Below the pieces are notes generated by a model. It was not told where the DNA came from. It was given only the letters and a program-made list of their open reading frames with translations, and searched no databases. From Paracoccaceae bacterium (GTDB lineage: Bacteria > Pseudomonadota > Alphaproteobacteria > Rhodobacterales > Rhodobacteraceae), in contig JAOUMG010000168.1 of assembly GCA_029881635.1 (NCBI GenBank), positions 1 through 5,536 of the forward strand: a stretch of DNA of 5,536 bases, written 5' to 3'. The position numbers and the translations under genes were made by a program. This document shows, piece by piece, positions 1 through 5,536 of the stretch. Numbering within the stretch: the stretch's first letter is position 1; the number at the start of each line of letters is the position of its first letter.

Positions 1-97
1 GTTTCTGAGCCACTGAAGCCCTATTCTGTCCCGTAGAAATGTGGAAATGGCCATTTCCCAAAGCCAGCAATAGCCCTGACACGCATCGCGTCTTACA
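1..97. other. Intergenic tail downstream of the flavoenzyme gene
   Basis: No coding region is supported here. The stretch lies 3' of the minus-strand flavoenzyme gene, whose TAA stop is at 98-100. Its one clear structure is the palindrome at 43-58, listed separately. I see no RNA gene and no convincing end of another gene at the left edge. Confidence 0.5.
43..58. repeat. Perfect 16-bp palindrome, possible weak terminator or operator
   Basis: The sequence GGAAATGGCCATTTCC is identical to its reverse complement. As RNA it could form a 6-bp stem with a GGCC loop. It lies 40 nt beyond the stop of the minus-strand flavoenzyme gene, so it could help end or stabilise that transcript. On that strand it is followed by CACATTTCTACGGG and not by a run of T, so it is not a canonical intrinsic terminator. 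A protein-binding site for a gene outside the window is equally possible. Confidence 0.35.
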
Positions 98-1327
98 TTA
101 GGAGGAATGCTGTTTGATACTTTGCAGCAGGGCCTCCGCAGAGCCGAATGCCAGTGTCCATCCCAAAGAACCGTGGCCGGCGTTGACGAACAGGTTTTCC
201 GCCCCCGCCTGACCGATCATTGGCATGTCATCCGGCGTTTGGGGCCTGGCTCCGACCCAAGCCATCGGCGGTTCGGCGAAATTGGCCGCTTCCGGCATAA
301 GTGCCTGCGCCTTTGACGACAACGCGCGATAGTCTGCGGGTCGCGCGCGCAGGGATTTTGAAAATATGGCGTTCCCACAAACACGCAGACGGTCGCCAAG
401 CCGCAGCATGACGAACTTTCCCGACGCGTCCGTAACACTAAGATCCGGGGGCTTCGCGCCGATTGCATAGGTCAGCGATATCCCCAAAACACTCGTGACC
501 GGTTTCCTGCCAGCAAAACTGCCGCGCAACAAACTTGGTGCATCAATGCCCGTCGCCACGACGAAGAGATCGCTTTCGATGATCTGTGATCCGCATTCCA
601 CCGCAACAACGCGGCGGTCCTTTTGCCGGAAACCGGTTACGGCGGTATCCTGAATGATCCTGGCGCCAAGCTGTTCGACCAGCACACGGGCCATTTCCCG
701 ACAGCACAAGTTACAATCCCCCACCTCGGCATCGGGCAAGTATATGGCGCCCGCTATCGGCCGTGATGTGCCCTCCAGGGCAGGTTCAAGCGCCAGACAC
801 TCTTTGGTGGCCAAAACCTCGTGCCGACCGCCAAAGCCTGCCTGAAACTCGGCGGCACGTTGCGCTGCGTCAAGCGCCTGACTGGTCGCGTAGGTGACAA
901 GTTTGCCAGGTTGGCGCCATTCGAAATGAATCTCATGTCGTGATCGAAAATCGTCAAACGCCTCTTGCGAAGCACGGGCAAGATGCAACAACCGGGCGGT
1001 GTTCTCTTGCCATGCGTTTGCAGTGCATTCACGAAGGAAACGGTCCACCCAGCGCCAATTGCCGGGGTTGAGCAACCCATGGACACGCACACCTTGCGAA
1101 GGATCAAAAAGCGTTCGTGGCAAGCTGCGCAAAAAACCGGGCGAGCCCATGGCACCGACCCTGTCAAACAAAAGCTGCCCTGCGTTGGCCTTGCTGGAAC
1201 CTTCCCCTGCGGCACCCGACCGGTCGATGACCGTCACCTCATAACCGCTTTCAGCCAGTCGGCAGGCCGTAGCCAAACCTATGACCCCAGCACCAACAAT
1301 CAGGACTTTGGTGGCAGATTTTGGCAC
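98..1327 (-). CDS. FAD-dependent oxidoreductase, DadA-like (DAO family)
   Basis: This is a 409-residue flavoenzyme of the DAO superfamily, closest in pattern to D-amino acid dehydrogenase DadA. Family members oxidise the C-N bond of an amino acid or amine to an imine, which hydrolyses to a keto acid or aldehyde and ammonia. The N-terminus has the FAD Rossmann motif GAGVIG (12-17) with Asp35 ending the second strand. It is followed by the DadA-like ANAGQL stretch (47-52), a GDC motif in the middle, and the C-terminal signature ARPQTPDDMPMIG (360-372) with Arg361, then NAGHGSLGW (382-390). No signal peptide or membrane segment is visible, so it is probably cytoplasmic or peripheral. The start is GTG at 1325-1327, supported by GAGGA (1332-1336) 4 nt upstream; no in-frame ATG lies in the gap back to the regulator stop. 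It is shorter than E. coli DadA (about 432 residues) because the C-terminal tail is missing. The segment KPVTSVLGIS (275-284) departs from the PLKGYS usual in DadA, so the true substrate may differ. Sarcosine or opine-type oxidation is an alternative. Confidence 0.88.
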   Translation of the reverse strand: MPKSATKVLIVGAGVIGLATACRLAESGYEVTVIDRSGAAGEGSSKANAGQLLFDRVGAMGSPGFLRSLPRTLFDPSQGVRVHGLLNPGNWRWVDRFLRECTANAWQENTARLLHLARASQEAFDDFRSRHEIHFEWRQPGKLVTYATSQALDAAQRAAEFQAGFGGRHEVLATKECLALEPALEGTSRPIAGAIYLPDAEVGDCNLCCREMARVLVEQLGARIIQDTAVTGFRQKDRRVVAVECGSQIIESDLFVVATGIDAPSLLRGSFAGRKPVTSVLGISLTYAIGAKPPDLSVTDASGKFVMLRLGDRLRVCGNAIFSKSLRARPADYRALSSKAQALMPEAANFAEPPMAWVGARPQTPDDMPMIGQAGAENLFVNAGHGSLGWTLAFGSAEALLQSIKQHSS

Positions 1328-1331
1328 TATA

Positions 1332-1336
1332 TCCTC
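1332..1336 (-). promoter_or_regulatory. Ribosome binding site deciding the GTG start
   Basis: Read on the minus strand this is GAGGA, four bases before the GTG at 1327-1325. It is the only good Shine-Dalgarno match near the flavoenzyme start. An ATG overlapping it (within AGATGAGG) is out of frame, which favours the GTG start. Confidence 0.6.
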
Positions 1337-1377
1337 ATCTTCGTTCCACCCTGCCAGAAGGCTGGTACTACATGAAT

Positions 1378-2334
1378 TCAGCGATAGGTGCGTTTCGCTA
1401 TCGGGGTCGTTCGGATCGCAGTTTTGAGACCCTCAATAAAGGTTGATTCCGCCCTGTTGAAAGCTTTTCTGGGGTTCGTCACCAGGAAAATGTCCACCTC
1501 GGGCGGGTTCTTGTAAGGTGGCAGGCGCCACAAAAGACCATCCTTCACGTCGCGTTCAGCAACATGAACCGGAAGCGGGCCGATCCCAAGCCCACAAAGG
1601 ATCATCCGCCGCAGTTCTTCCAGTTGCGACGAATGTCCAACGATCCGCTGGGCCATTTCATTCTGCTGACGCAGAAGTGCCACGGGCCGAAGCGCATCGT
1701 TCAGATCATCTGTATCGAATGATACGGCATCCTGATGCCTCAGATCCCCCAGCCGCAAATCCTTTTTGCCAAACAGCGGGTGTGGCGGTCCGCAGTAGAA
1801 TCCGAAGAATTCGCGGTAAATGTTTTCGTATTCCAGATCCGGCCGGCGGCGGTTGACCAGACAAATTCCGAGACTGACGGTTTTGTCCTGAACCTGGCTG
1901 ACGACATCCTCGCTGGGCATACTCTTGATCGTGTAGGACACATTCGGATGCGCACGGTAATTGCTGGTCAGCAAGTTATCGAGCAACGGTGTGACAACAT
2001 GGCTTGCCAGGCAAATGGTGATATTGCCGGAAATCTCATTCGCACCGGCATAGGTGACCTCTTTCAGTCGTGAGATGCCTGTATAAATCTCGGCGCATTC
2101 CTGAAAAAGTTTTCGCCCCTTGGCCGTCAGTCTGAATGTGCCGTGGCCACGGTCGATCAGCCGACAGCCAAGTTCAGCCTCAAGTCGGCCGAGCGCAAGA
2201 CTGACCGCAGGCTGGCCTCTCAACAGCCTGTTGGCCGCCTTCGAAATACCCCCCTCTTCGACAATCACAACGAAGGTGCGCAGCAAATTCCAGTCGAGGT
2301 TTGCGACGAACCGGTCATGGGGTTGCTTATACAT
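1378..2334 (-). CDS. LysR-family transcriptional regulator
   Basis: This is a 318-residue LysR-type regulator, about the usual family length. Residues 15-73 form the N-terminal winged helix-turn-helix: WNLLRTFVVIVEEGGISKAA, then the recognition-helix region RGQPAVSLALGRLEAELG, then LTAKG. A linker helix follows (to about 95). The remainder is the periplasmic-binding-protein-like effector domain, starting near ISGNITICLASHVV and including LVNRRRPDLEYE and LCGLGIGPLP. Such proteins act as cytoplasmic tetramers that respond to a small ligand and usually control a divergent neighbour and themselves. Here the divergent neighbour is the ABC importer, and the flavoenzyme follows 50 nt downstream on the same strand, probably in one transcript. 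I chose ATG at 2334. An in-frame TTG at 2346 would add four residues, but its only nearby Shine-Dalgarno match (GGAA) directly abuts it. The same GGAA lies 12 nt before the ATG, a weak site. The effector cannot be read from the sequence. Confidence 0.9.
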   Translation of the reverse strand: MYKQPHDRFVANLDWNLLRTFVVIVEEGGISKAANRLLRGQPAVSLALGRLEAELGCRLIDRGHGTFRLTAKGRKLFQECAEIYTGISRLKEVTYAGANEISGNITICLASHVVTPLLDNLLTSNYRAHPNVSYTIKSMPSEDVVSQVQDKTVSLGICLVNRRRPDLEYENIYREFFGFYCGPPHPLFGKKDLRLGDLRHQDAVSFDTDDLNDALRPVALLRQQNEMAQRIVGHSSQLEELRRMILCGLGIGPLPVHVAERDVKDGLLWRLPPYKNPPEVDIFLVTNPRKAFNRAESTFIEGLKTAIRTTPIAKRTYR

Positions 2335-2335
2335 T

Positions 2336-2348
2336 AATTGAATCAATT
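2336..2348. repeat. Perfect odd palindrome next to the regulator start
   Basis: AATTGAATCAATT consists of two 6-bp arms (AATTGA and TCAATT) around one central base. It starts one base upstream of the regulator ATG codon. LysR-type operators are typically short interrupted dyads in divergent promoters, so an operator is plausible. It is AT-rich, however, and a dyad of this size can occur by chance in such sequence. Confidence 0.4.
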
Positions 2349-2395
2349 CCGGTTATTGCAAATATTAATTCTACTGATGGTGCCGGTAAGTGCAA
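2349..2395. repeat. Imperfect 13-bp direct repeat, 34-bp period
   Basis: CCGGTTATTGCAA (2349-2361) recurs as CCGGTAAGTGCAA (2383-2395), matching at 11 of 13 positions. The starts are 34 bp apart, a little over three helical turns, so both copies would face roughly the same side of the DNA. TATTGCA (2354-2360) is also the exact inverted complement of TGCAATA (2391-2397). This could be a two-site operator for the adjacent regulator. Confidence 0.4.
2368..2395 (-). promoter_or_regulatory. Candidate promoter for lysR and the flavoenzyme
   Basis: Read on the minus strand, TAGAAT (2373-2368) matches the -10 consensus at five of six positions. TTGCAC (2395-2390) is a weak -35, sharing only TTG, and the spacing is 16. 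It would start transcription about 25 nt before the regulator start codon. The -35 lies inside the second copy of the direct repeat, so a protein bound there would affect this promoter. This is a by-eye match only. Confidence 0.25.
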
Positions 2396-2438
2396 TAGTG
2401 CTGCATCAGAACTCATCCATCGGGAGAATCCGAAAGTC

Positions 2439-3311
2439 ATGCGTGGCAGCGGACCAGCCATTGATACACGTCCATGGCTTTTGTTGACCCCGGCGCTTTT
2501 GTCGATTGCGGCGCTCGTTGTCGTTCCGATGTCCTTCATCCTGGTCTATTCGTTCTATGAGAACATCGATCTGGCGGTGGACCGTGTTGCGTTCCAATTC
2601 TCGAACTGGCGGGAATTGCTTGACGACAACTACTATCACGTCGCCATTTGGAAGACCCTTCGGCTGTCGGTGATTGTAACGGTGCTGGCTGCGGTTCTGG
2701 GTTATATTCCGGCCTACTTCATCGCAATGACGAAATTCAGGCAACGCTGGCTGCTACTGTTACTGCTCATCTTGCCATTTTGGGTAAGTTTCATCATCCG
2801 CACTCTTAGCTGGATACACATCCTGGGCAATCAGGGTGCGTTGAACGGCCTGTTTCAATGGTTGGGCCTTATCGATGCGCCCCTGTCGATGATGTACAGT
2901 GAAACTACTGTTATCATTGGGTTTCTTCACGTTTTCCTGCCCTATATGATCCTCAATGTCTATGTCAGTCTTGACGGCATCGACGACAATCTTGAACCGG
3001 CGGCAAGAACGTTGGGGGCCACCCCATGGCAAGCCTTTCGCGAAGTGACCTTACCACTGTCATTACCGGGTCTCGCCGCCGGGTGCTTGCTGGTTTTTGT
3101 TCTGACGGGTGGCAGCTATGTGACGCCACTGATCCTTGGCGGGCCGAACGATTACTTGTTCGGCAATCTAATCCATGACGCTGTCGTCTCGGAATTGAAT
3201 TGGCCGATGGGTGCCACGCTGTCCTTTACGCTTTTGGTGCTGCTTGGTCTTGTTGTGGTGATTTACAGCCGCTTCATGGGCCTCAACCAGCTTTCCAAAG
3301 CATTCAGGTAG
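2439..3311 (+). CDS. ABC transporter permease, PotB-like
   Basis: This 290-residue inner-membrane permease belongs to the binding-protein-dependent class that includes PotB (spermidine/putrescine). It would pair with the next gene product to form the translocation channel. Six hydrophobic segments are visible at about 14-39, 73-97, 104-129, 155-178, 208-232 and 259-280. The cytoplasmic coupling (EAA) loop that contacts the ATPase runs from about 186 to 211: EPAARTLGATPWQAF, then TLPLSLPG, with the conserved Gly193. The start at ATG 2439 is preceded by GGGAG (2422-2426) at a long 12-nt spacing, so initiation may be modest. The frame is open back to an ATG at 2301 inside the regulator gene, but that would add 46 unrelated residues and no ATG, GTG or TTG lies between 2323 and 2438. 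It is the first gene of the importer operon. Confidence 0.9.
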   Translation: MRGSGPAIDTRPWLLLTPALLSIAALVVVPMSFILVYSFYENIDLAVDRVAFQFSNWRELLDDNYYHVAIWKTLRLSVIVTVLAAVLGYIPAYFIAMTKFRQRWLLLLLLILPFWVSFIIRTLSWIHILGNQGALNGLFQWLGLIDAPLSMMYSETTVIIGFLHVFLPYMILNVYVSLDGIDDNLEPAARTLGATPWQAFREVTLPLSLPGLAAGCLLVFVLTGGSYVTPLILGGPNDYLFGNLIHDAVVSELNWPMGATLSFTLLVLLGLVVVIYSRFMGLNQLSKAFR

Positions 3312-3319
3312 GTGAAAGC

Positions 3320-4105
3320 ATGAGCGCCTGGAAGCTGATACGAACTTACACAATCCTGGTTTATGTGTTCATGTTTGCCCCCATCGCGGTTGTGCTGCTG
3401 CTGGCCTTCAACAGTTCGCAATTTGGTGGGTTTCCGATCGAAGGGTTCAGCCTGCGCTGGTTTTACAAGCTGGCTGAAAATGACGCCATTGTCCGCGCAT
3501 TCAAAACCTCTGTGACCCTCGGACTGATGACTGCATTGGTGTCGACCACCATCGGTGTTCTCGCATCGCTGGCACTGGTACGTTACCAGTTTCGCGGAAA
3601 AGACCTGGTCACCACCTTGCTGATATCACCGGTTTTGGTGCCGGAAACCGTGCTTGCCGTAGGTTTGCTGATCTTCCTGCGCTGGCTGCACATGCCGCGG
3701 TCATTCCTGCTGTTATTGATGGGGCACTCGATAGTCGCCCTGCCCTTCGTGGTGCTTGTGGTCCAGGCGCGCCTTGTCGGGATCAAGAAAGAATATGAGG
3801 AGGCTGCCCGTAGCCTTGGCGCCAGCCCGGTGCAGACCTTTTTCGCGGTGACATTGCCGCTATTGATGCCCGCGGTTTTCGCCGGGGCACTTTTTGCCTT
3901 CACCATCTCATTCGACAACATCACGGCCACAATCTTCTGGCGTCCGACGGGCATGGAAACCGTGCCGACACAGATATTCGGAATGCTGCGCAATTCCATC
4001 AGCCCCGAGATAAATGCCCTGGGGTTCGTGATGATCGTCGTTACCGTCGGGGTCCCGCTCTTGGCGGGCGGTCTCGCACGCTATTTTGCACGCAAGAAAA
4101 CTTAG
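3320..4105 (+). CDS. ABC transporter permease, PotC-like
   Basis: This 261-residue inner-membrane protein is the second permease of the importer, of the PotC type. Hydrophobic segments lie at about 10-30, 63-87, 97-121, 128-150, 184-206 and 233-256. The EAA loop is at about 160-189: EEAARSLGASPVQTFFAV, then TLPLLMPAVFAG, with Gly167. The following SFDNITATIFW (197-207) parallels the SFDD segment of PotC. The start is ATG at 3320, preceded by AGGTGA (3310-3315), which overlaps the permease 1 stop codon. The gap to permease 1 is only 8 nt, so translation is probably coupled. An upstream in-frame ATG at 3200 is rejected because it would encode non-membrane, low-quality sequence inside permease 1. 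The protein ends in a basic RKKT tail, consistent with a cytoplasmic C-terminus. Confidence 0.92.
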   Translation: MSAWKLIRTYTILVYVFMFAPIAVVLLLAFNSSQFGGFPIEGFSLRWFYKLAENDAIVRAFKTSVTLGLMTALVSTTIGVLASLALVRYQFRGKDLVTTLLISPVLVPETVLAVGLLIFLRWLHMPRSFLLLLMGHSIVALPFVVLVVQARLVGIKKEYEEAARSLGASPVQTFFAVTLPLLMPAVFAGALFAFTISFDNITATIFWRPTGMETVPTQIFGMLRNSISPEINALGFVMIVVTVGVPLLAGGLARYFARKKT

Positions 4106-4107
4106 TG

Positions 4108-4121
4108 GGGTCTCAAGACCC
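4108..4121 (+). other. Intercistronic hairpin between permease 2 and the binding protein
   Basis: GGGTCTCAAGACCC is a perfect inverted repeat that can form a 5-bp GC-rich stem with a TCAA loop. It starts two bases after the permease 2 stop and ends 12 bases before the ribosome binding site of the next gene. With no T run after it, it is unlikely to terminate. Such structures can protect a processed mRNA end and raise the level of the binding-protein transcript, an inference here. Confidence 0.4.
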
Positions 4122-4133
4122 GGATCATTCAAC

Positions 4134-4139
4134 AAGGAG
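4134..4139 (+). promoter_or_regulatory. Strong ribosome binding site of the binding-protein gene
   Basis: AAGGAG lies 7 nt before the ATG at 4147, a near-ideal match and the best in the window. It decides the start against the GTG at 4105, which overlaps the permease 2 stop and would add 14 residues ahead of the Tat signal. A strong site fits the excess of binding protein that importers of this class usually need. Confidence 0.75.
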
Positions 4140-4146
4140 AGAGAGA

Positions 4147-5310
4147 ATGAAGAAAATGGATAGTACAAAACGCTACGAGATATTGCGCGAAAGGATGGGC
4201 AACGGCGACGTTGATCGCCGGACATTCGTCGGCCTTTTGGGTGCTGCTGGCATTACCGCCGGTGTAAGCGGTGGTGTCATGGTCGGCATGGCACAAGAGG
4301 CGCGCGCCGCCGGATCCACGCTGAATTTTGAAGGCTGGGGCGGTGTTGTCAGCGAAGCGCTGCGCAAAAACGCCTTTGATCCTTACGAGGCGGCAACCGG
4401 AAACACCGTGGTGGATTCGACCTTTGGCGGCGAAACTGAAGTGCTTACAAAGATCAAGGCGGCAGGCAACACCGATGGCCATAATATCCTCCATTCATCA
4501 GGGGTAAGTTGGTATCAGCGTTGGGTCGACGCCGGTTACGGGAGTGAGTTGAACGAAGCCAATATTCCCAATCTAGCCAATGTCATGGACGCCATCATCA
4601 AGCCGTTCAGGGCCATCACCCCCAACAGTCTGTCCGCCGTGCCTTATGACTATGGCACCACCGGAATCGCCTACAACACCAATTACGTCAGCAAGGAAGA
4701 GGCCGAAGCGCTTGGCGCAAACCTGCTTTTGAAGAAAGAGTTGAAAGGCAAGATCGGCGGTTGGGCTGACGCGGCAAACCGTGCTTGGTACGGCGCGCTT
4801 CAATCGGATCAGGACCCCAACAATATCCAGGACTGGGATGCAGTCTGGGAAAAGGCCCGGGAGCACCGCGATCTGGTTTTGAAATACTGGAACTCGGGGG
4901 CCGAACTCATGGACCTTCTGGCCAAGGAAGAAATCTATGTAACCGAGGCCTGGTCGGGACGCGTGGCGGCACTGCAAGAACAGGGTCACCCGATTGCCTA
5001 TATGGACCCGAAAAACGGTCTGGCATGGATGGAAAGCATGTTCGTGCTGAAAGGCTCGCCCATGGCCGAAGCAGAAGAGCTTTTGAACTTCATGCTTGAT
5101 CCGGCGACGTCCATCGCAGTGGCTGAAGGGCAGAAATACCCATCGTCGCTCGACCCGAACAAAGTTGCGATGACCGATGTGATCAAGGCATTGCCCGCCT
5201 ATGATCCGACAGGCACGCTTCAGGGTCTGGTATTCCGCGATGCTGTCACGTGGAACCCGCTTGAAAAGGAATACACCAAGGCGTGGAACCGCGTCGCCAA
5301 AGGCGGCTGA
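4147..5310 (+). CDS. Tat-exported ABC solute-binding protein, PotD-like
   Basis: This 387-residue periplasmic binding protein captures the substrate and delivers it to the two permeases. The N-terminus carries a twin-arginine signal: DRRTFVGLL (23-31) followed by a small-residue hydrophobic stretch (32-48), with likely cleavage at ARA/A (52-55). This predicts export in folded form through Tat. The mature part has the two-lobed PotD-type layout: NFEGWGG near the N-terminus (60-66), VPYDYGTTGIAYN (165-177), a hinge-region segment GKIGGWADAANRAW (201-214), EAWSGRVAAL (267-276), LAWMESMFV (292-300) and LLNFMLDP (312-319). By-eye comparison with E. coli PotD keeps Trp64, Trp269 and Trp294. The PotD acids Glu171 and Asp257 appear as Asn211 and Glu296, and TEY after the first Trp is GGV. 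A cationic or zwitterionic amine is likely, but polyamine specificity is not shown. The gene sits third in the importer operon, between two hairpins. Confidence 0.9.
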   Translation: MKKMDSTKRYEILRERMGNGDVDRRTFVGLLGAAGITAGVSGGVMVGMAQEARAAGSTLNFEGWGGVVSEALRKNAFDPYEAATGNTVVDSTFGGETEVLTKIKAAGNTDGHNILHSSGVSWYQRWVDAGYGSELNEANIPNLANVMDAIIKPFRAITPNSLSAVPYDYGTTGIAYNTNYVSKEEAEALGANLLLKKELKGKIGGWADAANRAWYGALQSDQDPNNIQDWDAVWEKAREHRDLVLKYWNSGAELMDLLAKEEIYVTEAWSGRVAALQEQGHPIAYMDPKNGLAWMESMFVLKGSPMAEAEELLNFMLDPATSIAVAEGQKYPSSLDPNKVAMTDVIKALPAYDPTGTLQGLVFRDAVTWNPLEKEYTKAWNRVAKGG

Positions 5311-5326
5311 GGCATCATTGATCAAG

Positions 5327-5355
5327 GCGGCGGGCCACGTTTCGTGGGCCGCCGC
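5327..5355 (+). terminator. GC-rich hairpin after the binding-protein gene, likely partial terminator
   Basis: Beginning 16 nt after the TGA stop, GCGGCGG (5327-5333) pairs with CCGCCGC (5349-5355) and CCACG (5335-5339) with CGTGG (5343-5347). This gives 12 base pairs with a single G-G mismatch and a TTT loop. Only three T residues follow soon after (5358-5360), so full termination is unlikely when the ATPase gene begins 31 nt downstream. A structure here would fit reduced read-through into the ATPase gene or stabilisation of the upstream mRNA, giving more binding protein than ATPase. Confidence 0.55.
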
Positions 5356-5386
5356 AGTTTCCTGAACTCCATTATGGGGCCGATGA

Positions 5387-5536
5387 ATGGCAGGCGTAGA
5401 GCTCAAGAATGTCAAGAAATCCTTTGGGCTGGTCACTGCCGTAAAGGACGTGAATGTAACCTTTGATGAAGGCTCATTCACAACATTGCTTGGCCCATCC
5501 GGCTGCGGCAAGACTACGATCTTGCGTATGGTCGCG
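5387..5536 (+). CDS. ABC transporter ATP-binding protein, PotA-like, 5' part only
   Basis: Fifty codons are present and the gene runs off the right edge. The product would be the cytoplasmic ATPase that drives the two permeases. Visible are the N-terminal strand VELKNVKKSFG, whose Phe13 is the expected A-loop aromatic that stacks on adenine, and a complete Walker A motif GPSGCGKTT (36-44) with Lys42 and Thr43, followed by ILRMVA. The GPSGCGKTT form is typical of the PotA/MalK-type importers. The start is fixed at ATG 5387 because an in-frame TGA (5384-5386) precedes it directly. GGGG (5376-5379) at 7-nt spacing is the only Shine-Dalgarno-like run, a weak one. The Walker B, signature and any C-terminal TOBE regulatory domain lie outside the window, so only the family can be named. 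Confidence 0.9.
   Translation, partial: MAGVELKNVKKSFGLVTAVKDVNVTFDEGSFTTLLGPSGCGKTTILRMVA

Larger units (their letters stand above)
2335..2438. promoter_or_regulatory. Divergent regulatory gap between lysR and the ABC operon
   Basis: These 104 bases separate the regulator ATG from the permease 1 ATG and must hold both promoters unless transcripts start elsewhere. The left half is clearly AT-rich compared with the flanking genes. It contains the 13-bp palindrome at 2336-2348 and the direct repeat at 2349-2361 and 2383-2395. A poor candidate promoter for the importer is TTGAAT (2338-2343) with AATATT (2361-2366), spaced 17, four of six matches each. If the palindrome is the regulator's site it would overlap this -35 and sit directly before the regulator start codon, which would suit autorepression. 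Assignment as a shared control region rests on the divergent LysR arrangement and not on a recognised binding site. Confidence 0.6.

Noticed and set aside
754..1215. Minus-strand open frame of 153 codons inside the flavoenzyme gene
   Set aside because: It is a shifted-frame shadow of the flavoenzyme on the same strand, with no domain pattern.
1328..1377. Independent promoter for the flavoenzyme in the 50-nt gap after the regulator
   Set aside because: No -10 or -35 pair is recognisable in the gap. Same-strand placement with a short gap favours co-transcription with the regulator.
2301..2438. N-terminal extension of permease 1 by 46 residues from an ATG inside the regulator gene
   Set aside because: The extra residues show no permease-like character, no start codon lies between 2323 and 2438, and the extension would overlap the regulator coding region and span its promoter.
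4105..4146. GTG start for the binding protein overlapping the permease 2 stop
   Set aside because: It would put 14 residues ahead of the ATG that has an ideal AAGGAG site, and those residues would be encoded by the hairpin and the ribosome binding site itself.
5327..5360. Strong intrinsic terminator ending the importer operon
   Set aside because: The stem is good but only three T residues follow, and the matching ATPase gene starts 31 nt later, so it is recorded as a partial terminator or stabiliser.
4573..5511. Long open frame of 312 codons on the minus strand opposite the binding protein
   Set aside because: It lies fully antisense to a convincing gene and the ATPase start. Its translation has no recognisable domain, and it is explained by codon bias of the plus-strand genes.

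Overview
The window looks like a piece of a Gram-negative, probably alphaproteobacterial, chromosome. This is inferred from moderately GC-rich coding sequence, a solute-binding protein with a twin-arginine (Tat) export signal, and the style of the transporter and regulator families. No rRNA, tRNA, CRISPR array, insertion sequence or other mobile element is visible. The gene content is that of a metabolic uptake-and-catabolism locus, not a defence or mobile region.

The layout is two divergent units around a regulatory gap of about 100 bp (2335-2438). To the left, on the minus strand, a LysR-family regulator (1378-2334) is followed after 50 nt by a DadA/DAO-family FAD-dependent amino acid dehydrogenase-like enzyme (98-1327). 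To the right, on the plus strand, lies an ABC importer of the spermidine/putrescine (Pot) type: permease 1 (2439-3311), permease 2 (3320-4105), a Tat-exported solute-binding protein (4147-5310), and the first 50 codons of the ATPase (5387 to the window end). The two permease genes are 8 nt apart. Short hairpins lie between permease 2 and the binding protein and between the binding protein and the ATPase.

The simplest reading is a substrate-inducible module. The LysR protein would sense a nitrogenous compound and control the divergent transporter, which imports it, and the cytoplasmic flavoenzyme would oxidise an amine or amino-acid group on it. The substrate is not settled. The binding protein resembles PotD in overall pattern, but by eye several residues that hold polyamine amino groups in E. 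coli PotD look replaced, so calling it a spermidine/putrescine transporter would be an over-call.

The most interesting non-coding signal is in the divergent gap: a perfect 13-bp odd palindrome next to the regulator start, plus an imperfect 13-bp direct repeat (11/13) with a 34-bp period. These are plausible operator elements. I did not find an evidently new type of biological system here.
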